Source of the DNA: Bacteroidales bacterium
GTDB taxonomy: Bacteria > Bacteroidota > Bacteroidia > Bacteroidales > UBA932
NCBI GenBank assembly: GCA_017647795.1
Contig: JAGCJX010000008.1
Span: 1-61,475, forward strand
DNA: 61,475 nt
Direction of reading: 5' to 3'
Shown: positions 45,961 through 54,941 of the stretch, one piece after another
Layout of the letters: each line of letters begins with the position of its first letter
Position numbering within the stretch: the first letter of the stretch is position 1
Notes under the pieces: model-generated
What the model was told of the DNA's origin: nothing
Databases searched by the model: none
The model's input: the letters and a program-made list of their open reading frames with translations, nothing else
Position numbers and translations under genes: made by a program

Positions 45961-47166
45961 TTATTTCTTCTTTTTAATTTCATCCAGCAGTCCCAGGGCA
46001 GTCAGTTTCCGGTACAAGGTCCGTTCCGAAATGCCCAATTCGTCGGCAGCTGCCTTGCGTTTGCCGTTGTGTTTTTGGAGGGCCTGGAGGATGAGTTGTC
46101 GGGATTTTTCGTGGATGTTCAGATCTGCTTCTGCCTCGGCTTCAATTTCTGTCGGAATATCTTGGATCTCAATATCCTCGATAGCAACTTCTTCCTTGTG
46201 TTCTTCCAACAGGTTGGCCGGCGGGGTGATGGGCGTGGGTGCCGGGGTGTTGCCATAGACGCGGGCCTTCAGTTCGTTGACCTCTTCGCGCAATTGGAAC
46301 AGGATCTTGAAGATGATGTCGCGGTCACTCATGCCGTCGGCACTGCTGTTCTCACCGTGGAAGACCGGGAGGAATTCCGGACCTTCTTTGGGGAGGTAGG
46401 AACGGAGGGTCTCTGCGCTGATCTGGCGGTTTTCTTCCAGGATGGAGATTTGTTCCGCGATGTTTTTGAGTTCGCGAATGTTGCCGGGCCAGCGGTATTC
46501 GCCCAAGACGCGGACGGCTTCGTCGGTCAGGCGGGCAGCCGGCATCCGGTATTTCTCAGCACAGTCGAGGGCAAACTTACGGAAGAGCTGGTGAATGTCC
46601 CCTTTCCGTTCTCGCAGGGGCGGCAGGAAGATGGGGATGGCGTTCAACCGGTAGTAAAGATCTTCACGAAATTTTCCTTGGCTGATGGCTTTGGCAAAGT
46701 TTATGTTGGTAGCCGCAATGACGCGGACGTTGGTGCGTTGGGTTTTGGAAGAACCGACGCGGATGAATTCTCCGGTCTCCAATACCCGCAACAGGCGGGT
46801 TTGGGTGCCCAAAGGGAGTTCGCCGACCTCGTCCAAGAAAATAGTTCCTTCGTTGGCGACCTCAAAATACCCTTTGCGGGAATCGTTGGCTCCGGTAAAC
46901 GCTCCTTTCTCGTGGCCGAAAAGTTCGGAGTCGATGGTTCCTTCCGGAATGGCACCGCAGTTGATGGCAATGTACGGACCGTGTTTCCGAGGACTGTATG
47001 CGTGGATGATTCTAGGGATAACTTCCTTACCCACACCACTTTCTCCTGTAATCAGGACGGAAAGATCGGTCGGCGCAATCTGTTGGGCTTTGTCCAATGC
47101 TGCGTTCAGTCGGGGGTCGTTTCCAATGATCCCAAAACGGTTTTTGATGTTTTGAATGTTATCCAT
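45961..47166 (-). CDS. Sigma-54 activator without receiver domain
   Basis: 401 aa AAA+ enhancer-binding protein. Walker A GESGVGKE is at 41-48, the sigma-54-contacting GAFTGA loop at 88-93, Walker B in TIFLDEVGEL near 105-115 and the arginine finger region near 160-180. A linker of about 100 residues leads to a Fis-type HTH near 360-395 (KRKAAADELGISERTLYRKL). The ATPase begins only about 15 residues in, so no receiver or sensor domain is present, as in PspF. The ATG at 47166 was preferred to an upstream TTG. It heads the lptE-TPR-secG run. Confidence 0.93.
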   Translation of the reverse strand: MDNIQNIKNRFGIIGNDPRLNAALDKAQQIAPTDLSVLITGESGVGKEVIPRIIHAYSPRKHGPYIAINCGAIPEGTIDSELFGHEKGAFTGANDSRKGYFEVANEGTIFLDEVGELPLGTQTRLLRVLETGEFIRVGSSKTQRTNVRVIAATNINFAKAISQGKFREDLYYRLNAIPIFLPPLRERKGDIHQLFRKFALDCAEKYRMPAARLTDEAVRVLGEYRWPGNIRELKNIAEQISILEENRQISAETLRSYLPKEGPEFLPVFHGENSSADGMSDRDIIFKILFQLREEVNELKARVYGNTPAPTPITPPANLLEEHKEEVAIEDIEIQDIPTEIEAEAEADLNIHEKSRQLILQALQKHNGKRKAAADELGISERTLYRKLTALGLLDEIKKKK

Positions 47167-47193
47167 ATTGCGCAAAGTTAGAAAAACTTTATT

Positions 47194-47201
47194 TATATTT
47201 G
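47194..47201 (+). promoter_or_regulatory. -7 box TATATTTG upstream of the abundant lipoprotein
   Basis: TATATTTG lies 52 bases before the ATG at 47253 in the gap divergent from the sigma-54 activator. A TTG at 47168-47170 is a possible -33 element at a spacing of 23. Confidence 0.5.
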
Positions 47202-47252
47202 CGCGAATAATTAATAAGGAGATACTAACAACAACTAATAATTAAATTAAAG

Positions 47253-48902
47253 ATGAAAAAATTATTTCAAAAAGTTTTGGCCTTGGCAATGATCGCTATG
47301 ATCGTTCCTTCTTGCGGTAACCCGGCAAAGATGGCTGAGAAAGCAGACCAATTGTCAGCAACTTGTACTCCCGAAGTTTTGGAAGTTGTCGCTGGTAAAA
47401 TCAACACCCAAATTTCTGTGGTATTCCCGGCAGAATTCTTCCACCCGAAAGCTATTGTAGAAGTTCAACCCGTAATCGTTTACAACGGTGGCGAAGCTAT
47501 GGGTGAATTGGTGATGTTGCAAGGTGAAGACGTAACCGAAAACTACATCACTGTTCCCGAAGCTGGTAGCACTGTTACCCGCAACTTGACTTTTGACTAT
47601 GCTCCGGGTATGGAAAGCAGCCACTTGGAACTCCGTTTGACCGTATTGCACAAAGACGACCGCATTCCGTTCACCGCAGCTGTGAAAGTAGCTGATGGCG
47701 CTAACACCACTTACATGTTGGTTGGTCAATCTGGTTCTTTGGCTTATGCACCCGATGCATACCAAGCTGTAATCAGCGAACAAAACGAAGCTCAAATTTT
47801 GTACAACATCAACAGCGCAAGCGTTCGCAACTCAGAATTGAAGAGCGAAGACGTAAAAGCTTTCCAAGCTTTCTTGGCTGAAGTACAAAAAGACGAACGT
47901 CGCACAGTTGTTGGTACCGACATCATCTCTTACGCTTCACCCGACGGTAAAGAAGACCAAAATGCTACTTTGGCTGAAAAACGTTCTAAATCAGCTAAAA
48001 AAGCTTACGACCGCACCATCAACAAAAAAGCGAAATTGGACGCTCCCGTAAACAGCGAAACCGTTGCTGAAGACTGGGCTGGTTTCCAAGAATTGGTTGG
48101 TAACTCTGACATCGCTGACAAAGAATTGATCCTCCGCGTTTTGGAAATGTACAACGACCCGATGGTTCGCGAACGTGAAATCAAAAACATGTCACGTGTT
48201 TACACTACTTTGGCGAAAGAAGTGCTCCCGCAATTGCGTCGCGCTCGTTTCATCGCTAACATCGAATTCCAAAACTTTACCGATGCTGAATTGTTGGAAT
48301 TGGTGAACACCAACATCGAACAATTGGACGAAGAAGCTTTGTTGCACACTGCAACTTTGGTAAAAGACTTGGATGCAAAAGTAAACATCTACACCCAAGC
48401 AATCAGCAAATACAACAGCGACCGTGCTAAAGTAAACAAAGCAGTTGCTCTCTTGTACCAAAACAAAAACGAAGAAGCTGCTCAAGCTTTGGCAACCGTA
48501 GTAAACAAAGACGGTTACTACTATAACACTTTGGGCGTTATCGCTCTCCGCGCTGGCAACTACGCTGTAGCTGGTCAAGAATTTGCTAAATCAAGCTTGA
48601 AAGAAGCTCGCTATAACTTGGGCGTTTTGGACATCCTCAACGGCAACTATGCAGCAGCTGCTCAAAAATTGGAAGGTCAAGGTCACCACAACGAAGCATT
48701 GGCTTACATCTTGAAGGGTGACTTGAACAAAGCATTGAGCGTAGCTACTCACAAATGCGCTAAGATGTCTTACTTGAAAGCTATCGTTTACGCTCGTCAA
48801 GGTAACGTGGAAGCAGCAAAAGCCGAATTGGAAAACGCTTGCACCAACGAAGCATTGGCAGCTCGTGTAGCAACTGACATCGAATTTGCTAAAATTCGCT
48901 AA
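47253..48902 (+). CDS. Probably abundant lipoprotein with TPR-like C-terminal half
   Basis: 549 aa with lipobox VPSC (Cys20). The N-terminal half is beta-rich (about 30-190), then an OmpA-C-like stretch (EVQKDERRTVVGTDIISYAS ... DQNATLAEKRSKSAKKAYDR) near 215-255. The second half (from about 270) is helical with TPR-like pairs (AAAQKLEGQGHHNEALAYIL). Codon use is extreme: Leu is almost always TTG, with AAC, GTA and CGT preferred, which suggests one of the most highly expressed genes here. Family members occur in Bacteroidales; function is unknown. A hairpin terminator follows. Confidence 0.85.
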   Translation: MKKLFQKVLALAMIAMIVPSCGNPAKMAEKADQLSATCTPEVLEVVAGKINTQISVVFPAEFFHPKAIVEVQPVIVYNGGEAMGELVMLQGEDVTENYITVPEAGSTVTRNLTFDYAPGMESSHLELRLTVLHKDDRIPFTAAVKVADGANTTYMLVGQSGSLAYAPDAYQAVISEQNEAQILYNINSASVRNSELKSEDVKAFQAFLAEVQKDERRTVVGTDIISYASPDGKEDQNATLAEKRSKSAKKAYDRTINKKAKLDAPVNSETVAEDWAGFQELVGNSDIADKELILRVLEMYNDPMVREREIKNMSRVYTTLAKEVLPQLRRARFIANIEFQNFTDAELLELVNTNIEQLDEEALLHTATLVKDLDAKVNIYTQAISKYNSDRAKVNKAVALLYQNKNEEAAQALATVVNKDGYYYNTLGVIALRAGNYAVAGQEFAKSSLKEARYNLGVLDILNGNYAAAAQKLEGQGHHNEALAYILKGDLNKALSVATHKCAKMSYLKAIVYARQGNVEAAKAELENACTNEALAARVATDIEFAKIR

Positions 48903-48931
48903 TCAGCGTTTACACAACTCATAAAACCGAT

Positions 48932-48973
48932 CGAGGTTGGCTCCCAAGCACAAGTTTGGAGTCAGCCTCGTTT
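48932..48973 (+). terminator. Hairpin terminator after the abundant lipoprotein
   Basis: A 13-base stem with two G-U pairs (48932-48944 with 48958-48970) is followed by only three T. It is the only strong hairpin between the lipoprotein stop and the PIG-L start. Confidence 0.55.
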
Positions 48974-49006
48974 CGCATCAACAAACCGTTCCATCCAAAA
49001 ATTACC

Positions 49007-49744
49007 ATGAATCGCAGAGAAATGTTGCGCGTTACCAGTGCTGCCGTTGCCGGTGCATCGATGATGGGGTTGAATGCCTTTGCGGCCACCGAAACCCCCC
49101 ATAAGAAAAAGGTATTGGTCATTGGGGCACACCCCGATGATCCCGAGACCGGTTGTGGTGGGACGATGCTCTGGCTGAAAGAGGCCGGCTGTGAGGTCGT
49201 GGCTGTTTACATGACCAAGGGGGAAGGAGGAATCTCCGGAAAAACCCACTCGGAGGCAGTGGCAATCCGGGTGCCTGAGGCCCAAAAGGCTTGTGAAATC
49301 CTGGGAGTCCGTCCGGTCTTTCTGTCGCAGATCGATGGACACAGCGAGGTCAACAAAGAACGCTACCAGGAAATGCGGGACGTGATTGCTGCCGAGAATC
49401 CGGACGTGGTACTGACCCACTGGCCCATTGATTCCCATCCCGACCACCGCGTCTGTTCGTTGCTGGTGTACGATGCTTGGCGTCGTCTGGGACATTTTGA
49501 GTTGTTTTATTTTGAGGTGATGAGCGGGGTACAGACCCAACTCTTCCACCCGACCGACTGGGTGGACATCTCCAAGGTGGCCGAGCAGAAGCGCGCCGCC
49601 TGTTATTGCCACGTGAGCCAGGCCATGCCCGAACTCTATGAAGGCTACCACGACCCGATGGAGGTCTTTCGGGGCCTGGAAGCCCGTTGCAAGCGGGCAG
49701 AAGCCTTCGTCCATTTGAGAAGAACCGGTAACGATCTGTTATAA
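49007..49744 (+). CDS. PIG-L-family deacetylase
   Basis: 245 aa zinc deacetylase of the LmbE/PIG-L family. The metal-binding AHPDD motif is near residues 42-46 and the second metal ligand in HWPIDSHPDH near 143-152. These enzymes deacetylate N-acetyl-sugars. An N-terminal segment of about 25 residues begins NRREMLRV with a following hydrophobic stretch ending AFA, so it is exported, perhaps by Tat. It is 4 bases upstream of a flippase gene, suggesting a role in surface glycan synthesis or editing. Confidence 0.9.
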   Translation: MNRREMLRVTSAAVAGASMMGLNAFAATETPHKKKVLVIGAHPDDPETGCGGTMLWLKEAGCEVVAVYMTKGEGGISGKTHSEAVAIRVPEAQKACEILGVRPVFLSQIDGHSEVNKERYQEMRDVIAAENPDVVLTHWPIDSHPDHRVCSLLVYDAWRRLGHFELFYFEVMSGVQTQLFHPTDWVDISKVAEQKRAACYCHVSQAMPELYEGYHDPMEVFRGLEARCKRAEAFVHLRRTGNDLL

Positions 49745-49748
49745 GACA

Positions 49749-51188
49749 ATGGGAGTCCGCAAAAACTTTTCCTACAACCTGCTGCTGACGGTGTCCACCT
49801 ATGTCATCATGTTGGTCACCTATCCGTATGTGTCCCGCGTCTTGGGCGTGGAACGCATCGGGGCTGTGAATTTTGCGGACAGTGCGGTCAACTATTTTCT
49901 GTTGTTTTCGGCCTTGGGCATCCAGGTCCTGGGGGTCCGGGAGATCGCCGCTTGTCGCGGTGACCGTAAGAAATTGCAGGAAGTCTTTTCTTCTTTGATG
50001 ACCTTGTACGGTGTCTTTACGGCCGTGGCCTTGGGAGTCTATGTCGTCTTGGTGGAAACCTTGCCGGCCTTGGCCGGTCACCGGGAGTTGCTGTGGGTTG
50101 GTGCCGGAAAATTGGTGTTTACCACCTTTCTGTTGGAGTGGTTGTTCCGGGGGCTGGAGGAATTTCCCTACATCGCCTGGCGGTCCCTCTTCATCAAACT
50201 TTTGTACACCGCAGCCATTTTCCTCTGCGTCAAATCGCCGCAGGACGATGTGCTTTATTTTGGTTTGACCGTGGGTTCGGTGGCCCTGAATGCTTTGGTC
50301 AACCTGGTCTATGCCCGTAAATTTGTCCGGTTCTCCTGGCGTTCTGTTCGATGGAAACCGTACCTCCGACCTTATTTCTCCTTGGGTGCCTACCACATCC
50401 TGACCTCGATGTACACCACCTTCAACGTCCTGTACCTGGAGTTTGCCTGCGGGGACGTGGAGGTCGGATACTATACGACGGCATTGAAGATCTACACGCT
50501 GATCATGGGCTTGTACGGGGCTTATACGACCGTCCTGTTGCCCCGGATGAGTGCCCTGTTGGCCGACGGAGACCAAGTGGCCTTTCGTCAGTGGATCCAC
50601 CAGTCGCTCATGGCCTTGTTTACGTTGTGTTTCCCGTTGATGGCCTTGGGCATTGTCGGGGCCCCGCATTGGATTGAGATTCTGGCGGGTCCGGGCTATG
50701 AAGGCGCTGTGGTGCCGATGCAATTGATTTTTGTGTTGTTGCTGGTGGTGGGTCTTGCGCAGATCTTGTCAGTGCAGGTGTTGATGCCGCTCAAACAAGA
50801 CAAAGAAGTGTTGCGTGCCTCACTCTTGGGTTGTGTCTTGGGCATCTTGCTCAACATCCTTTGGGTGAAAGAACGCGGGTCGGTCGGCACAGCCTGTGTT
50901 TTGCTGGCTGCCGAGACGGCCGTAACCCTATATTATGCAATCCGGGTCTGGGGAACCGGAATCCTGCCATTCCAAACCGGACGTTTCTTGTGGAAGCAAG
51001 TGTTGTGTGCCCTGCCTTATGCGGTGGCGGTGTGGCTTCTGGCGCAGTGTACGACTTCGGCTTGGGTAATCTTTGGGGGCAGTGCCCTCTTCTCCCTCCT
51101 GTGGTTCTGGACATCGAACCGCTGGCTGATAAAAAATGAACTTTTGATTCGAATGGAGCATGACGTCTTGCGAAAAAATAAATCCTGA
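49749..51188 (+). CDS. Polysaccharide flippase (Wzx/MATE-like)
   Basis: 479 aa with about 12-14 membrane helices. The N-terminus (NFSYNLLLTVSTYVIMLVTY, then YVSRVLGVERIGAVNFADS) is the typical start of Wzx-type lipid-linked oligosaccharide flippases. It moves glycan repeat units across the inner membrane. It lies between the PIG-L deacetylase and a family 2 glycosyltransferase whose start it overlaps by 29 bases, so the three probably serve one glycan. Confidence 0.92.
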   Translation: MGVRKNFSYNLLLTVSTYVIMLVTYPYVSRVLGVERIGAVNFADSAVNYFLLFSALGIQVLGVREIAACRGDRKKLQEVFSSLMTLYGVFTAVALGVYVVLVETLPALAGHRELLWVGAGKLVFTTFLLEWLFRGLEEFPYIAWRSLFIKLLYTAAIFLCVKSPQDDVLYFGLTVGSVALNALVNLVYARKFVRFSWRSVRWKPYLRPYFSLGAYHILTSMYTTFNVLYLEFACGDVEVGYYTTALKIYTLIMGLYGAYTTVLLPRMSALLADGDQVAFRQWIHQSLMALFTLCFPLMALGIVGAPHWIEILAGPGYEGAVVPMQLIFVLLLVVGLAQILSVQVLMPLKQDKEVLRASLLGCVLGILLNILWVKERGSVGTACVLLAAETAVTLYYAIRVWGTGILPFQTGRFLWKQVLCALPYAVAVWLLAQCTTSAWVIFGGSALFSLLWFWTSNRWLIKNELLIRMEHDVLRKNKS

Positions 51189-52200
51189 GGTGGAACGGGT
51201 ATCCGTTGCCTTGACAACGTACAACGGGCAGCGATTCTTGTTGCAACAACTGGACTCCTTGTTGGCACAAACCCGGAGGCCGGATGAGGTGGTGGTGTGT
51301 GACGATGCTTCATCGGACGATACCTGGGCCTTGTTGGAAACCTATGCGGCCCAGCATCCCGAGCTCAAGATCCACCGCAACCCCGTTTCGTTGGGCGTGG
51401 ACCGGAATTTCTTCCAGGCCATGGCGTTGTGTTCAGGAACCTACCTGATGCTTTGTGATCAGGACGATGTTTGGTTGCCTGAGAAGATTGAGCGCAGCCT
51501 GGCAGGTATGCGGACTCTGGAAGCTCAGGTGAAGGCAGCGGACAAAGATCCGTTGAAGACGCCGTTGGCCGTCAGTTCGCGGGCCCTGCCGGTCGATGAG
51601 CAGGGACAGCCGTTTGCACCCCTCCAGCTCCGTCAGCGGACGGATTCTCGTTGGACCTGGACTTTGTTGGGCCATGCTTCGCAGGGCTGTACGTTGTTGT
51701 TGAACCGGGCCTTGGTGGACGAGGCTTTGTCTTGGCCTCAACCCGATCCGACCCAGTTGTTGGATCCCGAAACAGGCAAGCCGGTCGTGTATTTTGATTG
51801 GACCCTAGGGTTGGCGGCCGCCTTGCAGGGAGAGAAACTTGACTTGGACGAGGTCTTGATGCATTACCGGATTCACCGCAAGAATGTAACGGCGGCACCG
51901 GATTATTACCGGGGTGGTTCCTGGTCCGTTCGTCTGGAACGCTGGTTAAAGCAGACCTCGACCGGTTACGAGGCCTATCCCTTGTACCAACCCAAACGCC
52001 AGGTGTTGCTGCGTTGGGCTCTGTCGTGTTTTGCGCCCCGCATCCGTTCTGACCGATGGCCGTTGGTGGAGTCGCTCTTGCGTCTGCACGAGGCCACGCG
52101 CTTGCGCGATAAAAGAAAAATCCTCCGACAATTGCCGAAGGATTATCCTGTTCGTCTGAAGGTCTTGGCCTGTCTGAAATGGCTCAAGCGCCGTTCGTAA
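51160..52200 (+). CDS. Glycosyltransferase family 2
   Basis: 346 aa GT-A enzyme. SVALTTYNGQRFLLQQLDSL near residues 15-34 and VVVCDDASSDDTW near 46-58 are the nucleotide-binding start, and LCDQDDVWLPEKIE is the DxD region. The C-terminus after about 260 is helical and basic. It overlaps the flippase by 29 bases, and ends only 4 bases from the convergent lepA stop. Acceptor and sugar are unknown; a rhamnosyl- or similar transferase is possible from the overall pattern. Confidence 0.9.
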   Translation: MTSCEKINPEVERVSVALTTYNGQRFLLQQLDSLLAQTRRPDEVVVCDDASSDDTWALLETYAAQHPELKIHRNPVSLGVDRNFFQAMALCSGTYLMLCDQDDVWLPEKIERSLAGMRTLEAQVKAADKDPLKTPLAVSSRALPVDEQGQPFAPLQLRQRTDSRWTWTLLGHASQGCTLLLNRALVDEALSWPQPDPTQLLDPETGKPVVYFDWTLGLAAALQGEKLDLDEVLMHYRIHRKNVTAAPDYYRGGSWSVRLERWLKQTSTGYEAYPLYQPKRQVLLRWALSCFAPRIRSDRWPLVESLLRLHEATRLRDKRKILRQLPKDYPVRLKVLACLKWLKRRS

Positions 52201-52204
52201 GGGG

Positions 52205-53992
52205 TTAGTCCAATTTGAGGACAGCCATGAAGGCGGATTGCGGTACTTCCACGTTGCCGACTTGACGCATCCGTTTTTTACCTTTCTTTTGTTTTTCCAA
52301 CAACTTCCGTTTCCGGGAGATGTCACCACCGTAACATTTCGCGGTCACGTCCTTGCGCACAGCCTTGACGGTTTCGCGGGCGATGATCTTGGCTCCGATG
52401 GCCGCTTGGATGGCGATTTCGAATTGTTGGCGCGGGATAAGCTCCTTGAGTTTTTCACACATCTTCCGGCCAAAGTCATAAGCACGGTCGCGGTGAATGA
52501 GGGAGGACAGGGCGTCCACCGGTTCGGAGTTCAACAGAATATCCAGTTTGACTAAGTCGGCTTTTTGGTAGCCGATCAAGTGGTAGTCGAACGAAGCGTA
52601 ACCGCGGGAGATGGATTTGAGTTTGTCGTAGAAGTCGAACACGATTTCAGCCAAGGGCATGTCGTAGGTGAGTTCTACGCGGTCTGCGGTAAGGAAGTGC
52701 TGGTTGATGAGCACCCCACGTTTGTCCAAGCACAATTTCATGATGGCTCCGAAGTATTCGCTCTTCGAGATGATCTGTGCGCGGATGTACGGCTCTTCGA
52801 TGTAATCGATCAGGGTCGGTGCCGGCAGTCCCGACGGGTTGTGTACGTCGATGACCTCGCCTTGGGTGGTGTAAACCTTGTACGAAACGTTGGGTACCGT
52901 GGTGATGACGTCCATGTCAAACTCGCGGTACAAGCGTTCCTGCATGATTTCCAAGTGCAACAAGCCCAAGAAGCCGCATCGGAAACCGAAACCGAGTGCC
53001 AACGAAGATTCCGGATCAAAGACCAGTGAGGCATCGTTGAGCTGGAGTTTCTCCAAGGACGCACGCAGGTCTTCGTACTGGTCGGTTTCTACGGGATAAA
53101 CCCCGGCAAACAACATCGGTTTTACTTCTTCAAAACCTGCGATGGAGTCGGTACAAGGATTGGCCACGTGGGTGATGGTATCCCCCACTTTTACTTCACT
53201 AGCCGTCTTGATTCCGGAAATGATGTATCCTACGTCGCCGGTGGAGACTTCGTCGGACGGACACATTTTCAGGCGAAGGAAACCGACCTCGTCGGCTTCG
53301 TATTCTTTGCCGGTATTGACGAATTTTACTTTGTCTCCTTTGCGGATGGAACCGTTCACCACTTTGAAGTAGGCAATGATGCCGCGGAAGGAGTTGAATA
53401 CAGAGTCAAAAATCAAGGCTTGGAGCGGTGCCTCCGGGTCGCCGACGGGAGCAGGGATGCGTTCCACGATGGCTTCCAGGATTTGTTCGACGCCTTCTCC
53501 GGTTTTGCCGCTGGCCAGGAGGATGTCTTCCTGTTTGCAACCGATCAAGTCGATGACCTGGTCGCTGACCACGTCAATCATGGCGGCATCCATGTCGATC
53601 TTGTTCAGCACCGGGATGATTTCCAGGTCGTGGGCGATGGCCAGGTAGAGGTTGGAGATGGTTTGTGCTTGAATCCCTTGGGTAGCGTCCACAATCAACA
53701 AGGCTCCCTCGCAAGAAGCGATGGCGCGGGATACCTCGTAAGAGAAGTCCACGTGACCGGGAGTATCAATCAGGTTGAGGGTGTAGGTCTGACCCTTGTG
53801 TTGGTATTCCATACGGATTGCATGGCTCTTGATGGTGATGCCTTTTTCCTTTTCCAGATCCATAGAGTCCAGTACCTGATTTTCCATTTCCCTGTCATTC
53901 AGGGTCTTGGTTTTTTCAAGCAGGCGGTCCGCCAAGGTACTTTTCCCGTGGTCAATGTGGGCGATGATGCAGAAGTTCCGTATGTTTTTCAT
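52205..53992 (-). CDS. lepA: Elongation factor 4 (LepA)
   Basis: 595 aa ribosomal back-translocase GTPase. AHIDHGKST is the P-loop, [15 protein letters not shown] the G3 region and NKIDM the G4 motif. The C-terminal end ([27 protein letters not shown]) is diagnostic of LepA. The ATG at 53992 aligns with the family N-terminus; an in-frame ATG six bases upstream (53998) is equally possible. It is divergent from the transketolase genes over an overlapping promoter region. Confidence 0.97.
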   Translation of the reverse strand: MKNIRNFCIIAHIDHGKSTLADRLLEKTKTLNDREMENQVLDSMDLEKEKGITIKSHAIRMEYQHKGQTYTLNLIDTPGHVDFSYEVSRAIASCEGALLIVDATQGIQAQTISNLYLAIAHDLEIIPVLNKIDMDAAMIDVVSDQVIDLIGCKQEDILLASGKTGEGVEQILEAIVERIPAPVGDPEAPLQALIFDSVFNSFRGIIAYFKVVNGSIRKGDKVKFVNTGKEYEADEVGFLRLKMCPSDEVSTGDVGYIISGIKTASEVKVGDTITHVANPCTDSIAGFEEVKPMLFAGVYPVETDQYEDLRASLEKLQLNDASLVFDPESSLALGFGFRCGFLGLLHLEIMQERLYREFDMDVITTVPNVSYKVYTTQGEVIDVHNPSGLPAPTLIDYIEEPYIRAQIISKSEYFGAIMKLCLDKRGVLINQHFLTADRVELTYDMPLAEIVFDFYDKLKSISRGYASFDYHLIGYQKADLVKLDILLNSEPVDALSSLIHRDRAYDFGRKMCEKLKELIPRQQFEIAIQAAIGAKIIARETVKAVRKDVTAKCYGGDISRKRKLLEKQKKGKKRMRQVGNVEVPQSAFMAVLKLD

Positions 53993-54011
53993 ATCCATAT
54001 AATAATCCGCG

Positions 54012-54043
54012 CAAATATACGGCACAATTTGATTTTTCTCAAA
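54012..54043 (-). promoter_or_regulatory. Promoter of lepA
   Basis: On the minus strand, TTTG (54040-54043), a 20-base spacer, then TATATTTG (54012-54019), close to the lepA start. It interleaves with the transketolase promoter on the other strand. Confidence 0.65.
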
Positions 54044-54059
54044 TTACTCTGTATCTTCG
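54028..54059 (+). promoter_or_regulatory. Promoter of the transketolase genes
   Basis: TTTG (54028-54031), a 20-base spacer, then TATCTTCG (54052-54059), 22 bases before the ATG at 54081. The two divergent -33 elements lie within 16 bases of each other. Confidence 0.65.
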
Positions 54060-54080
54060 CGTAATTATAACACCTTCTTT

Positions 54081-54929
54081 ATGAAAGACACAAGAGAACT
54101 GATTGAAGTAGCGACCCAGGTTCGTCGCGATATCATTCGAATGGTTACGAATGCTGCCTCTGGCCACCCCGGTGGATCCATGAGTAGTGCAGATATTTTG
54201 ACCGCCCTTTATTTTAATGTCATGGAACATAATCCGGAAACCTGGACTCGCGAGGGTAAAGGTCAAGATATGTTCTTCTTGTCAGCAGGTCACATTTCTC
54301 CGGTTTACTACAGCGTATTGGCTCGCACCGGTTATTTCCCGGTAGCCGAGTTGAACACCTTCCGTAAATTCGGTACCCGTTTGCAAGGTCACCCGTCCGT
54401 ACGCAAAGGTTTGCCCGGTGTACACGAACCCGCAGGTTCTTTGGGACAAGGTTTGTCCGTTGCCATCGGTGCTGCTTTGGCAAAACGTCTTGAACAAGAC
54501 CCGCACACCGTTTATTGCTTGACCGGTGACGGCGAATGCGAAGAAGGTCAAATCTGGGAAGCAGCGATGTTTGCAGCCCAACACAAAGTGGACAACCTCG
54601 TAGCGATGACCGACTGGAACGGTCAACAAATTGACGGTCGTGTGGACGATGTCATCAGCTTGGGCGATCTTCCGGGCAAATGGGAAAAATTCGGCTGGTC
54701 CGTGATTGTGGCTGACGGTCACGATATGGAAGCCATCTTGGAAGCATTTGCAGAAGCAAAACGTCGTCAAGGTGCTGGCAAACCGATCATCATCCTCTTC
54801 CGTACGGATATGGGACACGGTGTGGACTTCATGGCCGGAACCTGCCAATGGCACGGAAAAGCTCCTTCCAAAGAACAATGCGAAGAAGCAATGAAACAAT
54901 TGAAAGAGACAACATTGGGTGATTTTTAA
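54081..54929 (+). CDS. Transketolase, N-terminal subunit
   Basis: 282 aa thiamine-diphosphate-binding half. GHPGGSMSSADILTALYF is near residues 26-43 and the ThDP/metal motif GDGECEEGQIWEA near 151-163, ending with the DWNGQQIDG loop. Together with the next gene it makes a full transketolase of the pentose phosphate pathway. Codon bias (TTG, CGT, AAC) suggests strong expression. A 12-base gap separates it from the C-terminal subunit. Confidence 0.95.
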   Translation: MKDTRELIEVATQVRRDIIRMVTNAASGHPGGSMSSADILTALYFNVMEHNPETWTREGKGQDMFFLSAGHISPVYYSVLARTGYFPVAELNTFRKFGTRLQGHPSVRKGLPGVHEPAGSLGQGLSVAIGAALAKRLEQDPHTVYCLTGDGECEEGQIWEAAMFAAQHKVDNLVAMTDWNGQQIDGRVDDVISLGDLPGKWEKFGWSVIVADGHDMEAILEAFAEAKRRQGAGKPIIILFRTDMGHGVDFMAGTCQWHGKAPSKEQCEEAMKQLKETTLGDF

Positions 54930-54941
54930 TAGCAGATTCCT

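Noticed and set aside
45439..47181. A 580-codon open frame on the plus strand opposite the sigma-54 activator and lptE
   Set aside because: It mirrors real minus-strand genes. The codon choice of this genome (TTG for Leu, few TTA/CTA/TCA) leaves few antisense stops, so long shadow frames are expected. The translation is low in motif content.
52096..52150. Hairpin-like repeat near the end of the family 2 glycosyltransferase gene as a terminator
   Set aside because: It lies within the coding frame, has several mismatches and no T run, so it is not convincing.
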